From Gammaproteobacteria bacterium (GTDB lineage: Bacteria > Pseudomonadota > Gammaproteobacteria > UBA6429 > Thiohalophilaceae): 26,100 bases of DNA. The notes below the pieces were generated by a model. It ran no database searches, had not been told where the DNA came from, and was given only the letters and a program-made list of their open reading frames with translations. Positions 21,827-26,100 of the stretch are shown here, piece after piece (the stretch's first letter is position 1; each line of letters starts with the position of its first letter). Both the position numbers and the translations under genes were made by a program. The stretch covers positions 1 through 26,100 of the forward strand of contig JAHEDA010000006.1 in the NCBI GenBank assembly GCA_024641445.1, in the 5' to 3' direction.

Positions 21827-22825
21827 TTATGCCATACCCTCATGCATCAATTGACATGCCGCAGCGACGGCACCCTTCAGCCCGATATGGGAATCGTTAA
21901 TGAGCTGTACCGGTATCTGTTGCAATAATTCTGTCATAGGAGGTTTATCGAGGAAGGTCTGTATGAAGCGACCGGTCTGCATAAAACGTCCGAGCTTGGC
22001 GGCGATTCCCCCGGCGATATAAAGGCCCATGCGAGGCTGTACCAGCAGTGCGAGATTTCCGGATACCGCGCCATATATCGAGACAAATTGTTTCACGGCC
22101 TCCTCTGCCTGGGCATTCTCGCCCGCCAGCGCTCGCTCACTGATCGTGGCCGCCACATCACCGTGCGATGGATTTGTAAGCAGTACGGGCGGGACTCCTG
22201 TACGTGCACAGACAAATTCATACAACAGCACCAGTCCACGGCCGGAGAGCAGGTCTTCATTGCTGACGCGTTTTTGTCTTGCCTTAAGCCAATGCCACAA
22301 CTCCACTTGCCAATCATCTACCGGGGCAAAGTCGGCGTGACCACCCTCACTTGGAAGTATCTTTGTTGTTTCACCCTGCTCAACGACTACCCCCATGCCA
22401 AGACCTGTTCCGGCACCGATGATCGCGCTAACCCCTGAAGATTCACTATGCCCCAGCTGTAGCGTGATGAGATCGCTGGGGCGCAAGGCCTTGAGTCCAT
22501 AACCGATGGCTGAGAAATCATTGAGCAAGTTCACGTGTGGGATGTGCAATTCATCCTGTAACGCGGTCTGCGTCAGGACCCAGGGGAGATTGGTGACTCG
22601 GATTGACTCACCCTCCACTGGACCCGCCACGGCAAAACAAGCGGCGTCAATCGGGGTAGTGTCGGCGTGGCTCTCCTGTAAACACCTCTGGACGACTGTC
22701 TGAAGATTAGCAAACTCCCCACTGCGATATTCCCGGGTAAAGACCTCCTGCCAGCCCCCATGCGATGACTCCATCACGCACAGGCGCGTGCGGGTGCCGC
22801 CGATATCGCCGCCCATGACACGCAT
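21827..22825 (-). CDS. glk: Glucokinase
   Basis: Phosphorylates free glucose to glucose 6-phosphate with ATP. The 332-aa protein belongs to the bacterial Glk family (E. coli type, 321 aa). Visible motifs are the phosphate-binding GGDIGGTRTRL (5-15), the sugar site NLLNDFSAIGYGL with the catalytic Asp, IGAGTGLGMGVV, and SEGGHADFAP. The ATG shares one base with the pgl stop (TGATG), so expression is coupled. A second Met at residue 4 is a possible alternative start. Free glucose as substrate fits the invertase-like gene next door and the zwf product encoded on the other side. Confidence 0.95.
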   Translation of the reverse strand: MRVMGGDIGGTRTRLCVMESSHGGWQEVFTREYRSGEFANLQTVVQRCLQESHADTTPIDAACFAVAGPVEGESIRVTNLPWVLTQTALQDELHIPHVNLLNDFSAIGYGLKALRPSDLITLQLGHSESSGVSAIIGAGTGLGMGVVVEQGETTKILPSEGGHADFAPVDDWQVELWHWLKARQKRVSNEDLLSGRGLVLLYEFVCARTGVPPVLLTNPSHGDVAATISERALAGENAQAEEAVKQFVSIYGAVSGNLALLVQPRMGLYIAGGIAAKLGRFMQTGRFIQTFLDKPPMTELLQQIPVQLINDSHIGLKGAVAAACQLMHEGMA

Positions 22826-23577
22826 CAGTGACTATCCGCCCGAGGCCCTGCCGCGGCTGAATCAAGATACCAATGCACGCTCCCCGCTTCCGGGTTTACC
22901 CGCTGCACGGGATATTTTTCAACTGCATCATGACCAAAGATATGATTGATAACTGACGCCTTATCCTTACCACAGACCAGCAGCATAACGTGTCGGGCGG
23001 CATTGATCACCGAGAAGGTAATGCTGATGCGTGTCATCGGTGCAGCCTGCGAGATGACAGATACAACATGCACTTTATATTCATTCGCCGCGCTGGTACC
23101 AGGAAACAGTGATGCGGTGTGACCATCTGCACCCATGCCCAACATCACCAGATCAAACTGAGGGGTGCCGCTTGCAGCCGGTGGCAGGCAGGTCTCAAGT
23201 GTTTTTGTGTAATCGACTACCGCGTCCTGTAACGGTAGAGAGGTATTTACCGGGTGGAGATTTGATGCGGGGATGGTTATATGGGCAATGAGTTGCTCAC
23301 AGGTCATACGGTAATTACTCTCCGCATGATCCAGTGGCACATAGCGCTCGTCCACCATAAACAGGTGCACACGCGACCAATCTACCCTGGACAGGTTTGC
23401 ATGTTGCAGCAGCTGGTGGTAAAAGAATATAGGTGTTCGACCGCCTGAAAGCGCCACATTGCACAAGCCGTGTTGAGTAATTGCATCGCTGACAATCTCA
23501 ATCCAGTCACTCACGGCCCTGTTACACGTCGCCTCACAGGACTCGGCGATATATCGTACCGATGCAGTCGTGGTCAT
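22825..23577 (-). CDS. pgl: 6-phosphogluconolactonase (DevB/SOL type)
   Basis: Hydrolyses 6-phosphogluconolactone to 6-phosphogluconate, between the Zwf and Gnd steps. The 250-aa protein has the NagB-like fold motifs of the DevB family: NVALSGGRTPIFFYHQLL (about 38-55), VHLFMVDERYVP and LVMLGMGADGHTASLFPG, with the last holding the catalytic His region. Length is normal. It is the first gene of the pgl-glk pair, which together with gnd-zwf completes the route from glucose to ribulose 5-phosphate within 4.3 kb. The ribosome site is weak. Confidence 0.95.
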   Translation of the reverse strand: MTTTASVRYIAESCEATCNRAVSDWIEIVSDAITQHGLCNVALSGGRTPIFFYHQLLQHANLSRVDWSRVHLFMVDERYVPLDHAESNYRMTCEQLIAHITIPASNLHPVNTSLPLQDAVVDYTKTLETCLPPAASGTPQFDLVMLGMGADGHTASLFPGTSAANEYKVHVVSVISQAAPMTRISITFSVINAARHVMLLVCGKDKASVINHIFGHDAVEKYPVQRVNPEAGSVHWYLDSAAAGPRADSH

Positions 23578-23611
23578 AGTTAAGTTCTACTCAGCTTCCA
23601 TACAGATGAAT

Positions 23612-23639
23612 ATATTAAGCTACACGAACATTCACGCAA
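23612..23639 (-). promoter_or_regulatory. Candidate promoter of pgl-glk
   Basis: On the minus strand TTGCGT (23639-23634) and TAATAT (23617-23612) are separated by 16 bp; the predicted start leaves a leader of about 28 nt. The 94-bp gap to the divergent gene at 23672 must also hold that gene's promoter, which I cannot resolve. Confidence 0.5.
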
Positions 23640-23671
23640 GCATTTTAATCAGAAAGAACTAATCACACCCT

Positions 23672-24943
23672 ATGCCTGAATCCAGCCCGACAGAGATTGG
23701 TTATCAAAAGGCCATTGAATTGCTGCACCGCTGCTGCACCCCGCACGGTTTTGTGGCATCACCGACCGAACACGCCAATTATCTGCGGGTCTGGGCCCGT
23801 GATGGCACCATCATGGGCCTGGCCGCGCTCATGACCGGCGAACACGAGTTGATCCACACGTTTCGTCAGACATTGTTAACCCTTGCCGCCAGTCAGGGGC
23901 CCCATGGAGAAATCCCCAGCAACATGGACCCGGTATCGCAACGCGTCAGTTACGGCGGAACTACCGGCCGCGTGGATGCGGACTTGTGGTTCATCATTGG
24001 TTGCGGTGAATACTGGCAGGCCACCGATGACATGAATTTTCTGCATCAGATCACCCCCGCGATTGAAAAAGTGCGTTTTCTGTTGGGGGCCTGGGAATTC
24101 AACAACCGTGGGCTAATTTACGTCCCCCAGGCCGGTGACTGGGCCGACGAGTACCTGCATGCCGGTTATGTCTTGTATGATCAGTTACTTTATTTACAGG
24201 CTCAGCGCACACTCTGTGCCATACACGCAGCACTTCAGGACACAGTCGATCACAGCATGCAGGGGGGTGTCGCCAGACTCAAACACCTGATTCAGGATAA
24301 TTTCTGGTTGAGCGATGATCGGCCCATGCCGGATGACGTCTATCATGAGGTCTTGTACGAAAAGGGACTCAATGCCGAACCAGCCTGCAGCAGCACCTAC
24401 TGGCTACCCTTTTTCTCCCCCACTGGTTACGGTTATCGCTTTGATGCCTTCGGCAATATATTGGCATCACTTTTCGATGTAGCCAACGACGACCAACGTG
24501 AACGGGTCGATACTTATATCGACACCCTTGTTCCGCCGGGGCTGAAGCTCTTACCGGCCTTTTTTCCCGTGATTGAACCTGTAGATGAAGACTGGAAGGA
24601 CCTGCAAATGACCTTTTCCTATACCTTCAAGAACAAGCCCTACGAGTATCACAATGGTGGCCTCTGGCCAATGCTCACAGGGTTTTATGTTGCCGACCTC
24701 GCGGCCCGACAAAAAATGAAGCAAGCCCAAGAATATGCAAACGCGATTCATACTGCAAATAGAATGTGTATGGGAGATATTGACTGGTCTTTCCCTGAAT
24801 TCATCCATGGCAAGACACTAACGCCCGGAGGCACGCCTAATCTTGGTTGGAGCGCCGCCGCCGCGATTATTGCCGAGAATGCATTAAAGGGTAAACGTCT
24901 GTTGCGTATCGATGGTGAATATGACAGACATCCTCCTCTGTAG
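23672..24943 (+). CDS. GH100-like neutral/alkaline invertase (or related amylo-glucosidase)
   Basis: A 423-aa cytoplasmic glycoside hydrolase with an (alpha/alpha)6-barrel pattern. It recalls cyanobacterial GH100 invertases: VWARDG (40-45) corresponds to their VRDF segment, GRVDADLWFIIGCGEYW (99-115) to ARVTPVDSCLWWIILLRAY, FDAFGNILASLFDVANDDQ to the FFALGNLMAIISDLATEEQ region, and YEYHNGGLWPML to WSYHNGGSWPVL. By this by-eye alignment Asp159 in GDWADE and Glu376 in FPEFIHG fall where the catalytic acid and base of the invertase lie. Databases may label it amylo-alpha-1,6-glucosidase, a related fold. Sucrose as substrate is supported by the overlapping sucrose-phosphate phosphatase gene and the convergent synthase gene. 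The product glucose could feed Glk. There is no signal peptide. Confidence 0.72.
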   Translation: MPESSPTEIGYQKAIELLHRCCTPHGFVASPTEHANYLRVWARDGTIMGLAALMTGEHELIHTFRQTLLTLAASQGPHGEIPSNMDPVSQRVSYGGTTGRVDADLWFIIGCGEYWQATDDMNFLHQITPAIEKVRFLLGAWEFNNRGLIYVPQAGDWADEYLHAGYVLYDQLLYLQAQRTLCAIHAALQDTVDHSMQGGVARLKHLIQDNFWLSDDRPMPDDVYHEVLYEKGLNAEPACSSTYWLPFFSPTGYGYRFDAFGNILASLFDVANDDQRERVDTYIDTLVPPGLKLLPAFFPVIEPVDEDWKDLQMTFSYTFKNKPYEYHNGGLWPMLTGFYVADLAARQKMKQAQEYANAIHTANRMCMGDIDWSFPEFIHGKTLTPGGTPNLGWSAAAAIIAENALKGKRLLRIDGEYDRHPPL

Positions 24944-25766
24944 TGACCTCGACCGCACTCTAATCCCTAACGGGCCGGAGCCTGAATCACCTCAGGCGCG
25001 CACCTTGCTGCGCCAAGTCTGTAGTCAGACAACGTTGAGACTCGCGTATGTCAGCGGTCGTCACCTGCAACTTATTCTGGATGCCATAGCGGACTATCAA
25101 CTACCGACCCCTGACTTCATCGTGGCCGATGTCGGTACCACAATTTATTCCATGGGCCCGAACGGCTGGGGTATCTGGCAGAAATGGCACTCAGAGATAG
25201 GAATCGATTGGTATGGTATTGAACATACTGAACTCTTGCGACTGCTATCCGGGATATCCGATTTAGAACTGCAAGAACCGGCGAAACAGGGTCGTTTTAA
25301 GCTGAGCTATTACGTTAAAGTCATCGAAAAGAAGGCGTCGCTACTAAATGAAGTAAAATTGATTCTCAACGGCCTCGGGGCCAAATCGAATCTTATTTGG
25401 AGCATTGACGACCTCACTGGGGTAGGACTACTTGACATCCTTCCGGCACGGGCAAATAAATTACATGCCATCACCTTCCTTGCACAGCAACTTGACATCG
25501 ACACTCGGCATTTAATGTTCGCAGGCGATAGTGGCAATGACCTGGAGGCCCTGGGCGCTGGTTTCCCCGCTGTACTCGTTCATAATGCAGTCGATGAGGT
25601 TCGACAACAGGCCATCGAACTTGCGCACATTAATCACACTGAGGCCTGTCTCTATCTCGCGCAGGGTAACTTTCTCGGAATGAATGGAAATTATTCGGCT
25701 GGGGTATTAGAGGGTCTGGCGCACTATTTTGCACACTCCTTATCCTGGATGGAACTACAGCGGTAA
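24912..25766 (+). CDS. Sucrose-phosphate phosphatase-like HAD hydrolase
   Basis: A 284-aa HAD-superfamily phosphatase (type IIB cap), probably removing phosphate from sucrose 6-phosphate. Motif I is CSDLDRTLI with nucleophile Asp12 and Asp14; DVGTTIY and GRFKLSYYVKV are cap/substrate segments typical of the sucrose-phosphatase group; LDILPARANKLHAI carries the motif III Lys, and FAGDSGNDLEAL is motif IV. The ATG at 24912 overlaps the invertase-like gene by 32 bp; a second ATG at 24921, preceded by GGTGA, gives MTDILLCSDLD and is equally likely. The stop overlaps the convergent gene by 12 bp. Mannosylglycerate- or glucosylglycerol-type phosphatases are alternatives, but the neighbours favour sucrose. 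Confidence 0.82.
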   Translation: MVNMTDILLCSDLDRTLIPNGPEPESPQARTLLRQVCSQTTLRLAYVSGRHLQLILDAIADYQLPTPDFIVADVGTTIYSMGPNGWGIWQKWHSEIGIDWYGIEHTELLRLLSGISDLELQEPAKQGRFKLSYYVKVIEKKASLLNEVKLILNGLGAKSNLIWSIDDLTGVGLLDILPARANKLHAITFLAQQLDIDTRHLMFAGDSGNDLEALGAGFPAVLVHNAVDEVRQQAIELAHINHTEACLYLAQGNFLGMNGNYSAGVLEGLAHYFAHSLSWMELQR

Positions 25767-26100
25767 CATCTCTCCGCCTTTCAGAAATCGTTCGCTAATC
25801 TCTTCCTCTTCAACCTCTTCGGGCCTGGACGCTGTCTTTTCCAGAAAATGGTAGTAACCTAACCCTTCAATAATGCCTGAGGCATAAGTGCCTTCTGCAA
25901 AATAGACGTGGTGTTTTCCGCGCAGACGTTCCAGTTCCGGACTGTGATTTCCTACCACCACACCCAAGGTCTCTCCCATCAGCATCTCTTCATCATTACC
26001 AGAGTCACCGACTACCAACACATTTTCCAGTGGAATCCCCCACTTCATTGAGATGTAGCGAATGGCCAAACCCTTTGAGGCACGAATAGGCAAAAGGTCA
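25755..26100 (-). CDS. Sucrose-phosphate synthase, C-terminal HAD domain (5' part beyond window)
   Basis: The last about 115 codons of a longer minus-strand gene; the frame is still open at the window edge (reads DLLPIRASKG there), so no start codon is in view. The segment contains motif III Lys in PIRASKGLAIRY, motif IV VLVVGDSGNDEEML, and the GIIEGLGYYHFL end typical of the HAD domain fused to bacterial and plant sucrose-phosphate synthases. An acidic tail (EEVEEEEISERF) follows. The synthase itself, a GT4 glycosyltransferase domain, would lie upstream outside the window; this is inferred. A stand-alone HAD phosphatase is the alternative. Its end overlaps the phosphatase gene on the other strand. 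Confidence 0.75.
   Translation of the reverse strand, partial: DLLPIRASKGLAIRYISMKWGIPLENVLVVGDSGNDEEMLMGETLGVVVGNHSPELERLRGKHHVYFAEGTYASGIIEGLGYYHFLEKTASRPEEVEEEEISERFLKGGEMLPL

Overview
This is a stretch of a gammaproteobacterial chromosome of roughly balanced GC. The class is suggested by close family resemblance to gammaproteobacterial YoaA, PBP1B (with an LpoP-like partner), PilT-type motors, Glk and ExeA-like ATPases. The sucrose synthesis genes at the right edge are most familiar from lithotrophic or methylotrophic members (sulfur, ammonia or methane oxidisers), but no gene in the window fixes the species or lifestyle. I see no tRNA, rRNA, CRISPR array, insertion sequence or phage gene.

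Left arm (1-5366, all minus strand): a hypothetical Ala/Gln-rich protein, the bifunctional peptidoglycan synthase PBP1B (mrcB), a TPR lipoprotein directly downstream that is probably its outer-membrane activator LpoP, a small protein with a possible PD-(D/E)XK nuclease signature, and the 5' two thirds of the iron-sulfur helicase gene yoaA, cut by the window edge. Positions 5367-5656 are AT-rich and hold what looks like a remnant of a coding frame.

Middle left (5657-11470, plus strand): a tight five-gene cassette with an uncharacterised 155-aa protein, a fusion of HEAT repeats to a Ser/Thr kinase, two tandem PilT-family motor ATPases and an FHA phosphothreonine-reader protein. This suggests phosphorylation control of pilus retraction, and it is the most unusual module in the window.

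Middle (11467-18049, minus strand): a TetR-regulated efflux operon (tetR, TolC-like outer-membrane factor, RND pump) that lacks the usual periplasmic adaptor, with a well defined promoter and a 24-bp palindromic operator in front of tetR. Next is an ExeA-type AAA ATPase with a C-terminal FHA domain. 18258-19034 encodes a membrane DUF4395-rhodanese fusion with a hairpin terminator and a palindrome over its promoter region.

Right arm (19351-26100): central carbon metabolism. gnd and zwf overlap on the plus strand, and pgl and glk overlap on the minus strand, together giving the oxidative pentose phosphate branch from free glucose. They are followed by a GH100-like invertase, a sucrose-phosphate phosphatase, and the C-terminal end of a convergent gene that looks like sucrose-phosphate synthase. 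Read together, the locus can make sucrose, split it, phosphorylate the glucose and oxidise it to pentose phosphate with NAD(P)H formation.
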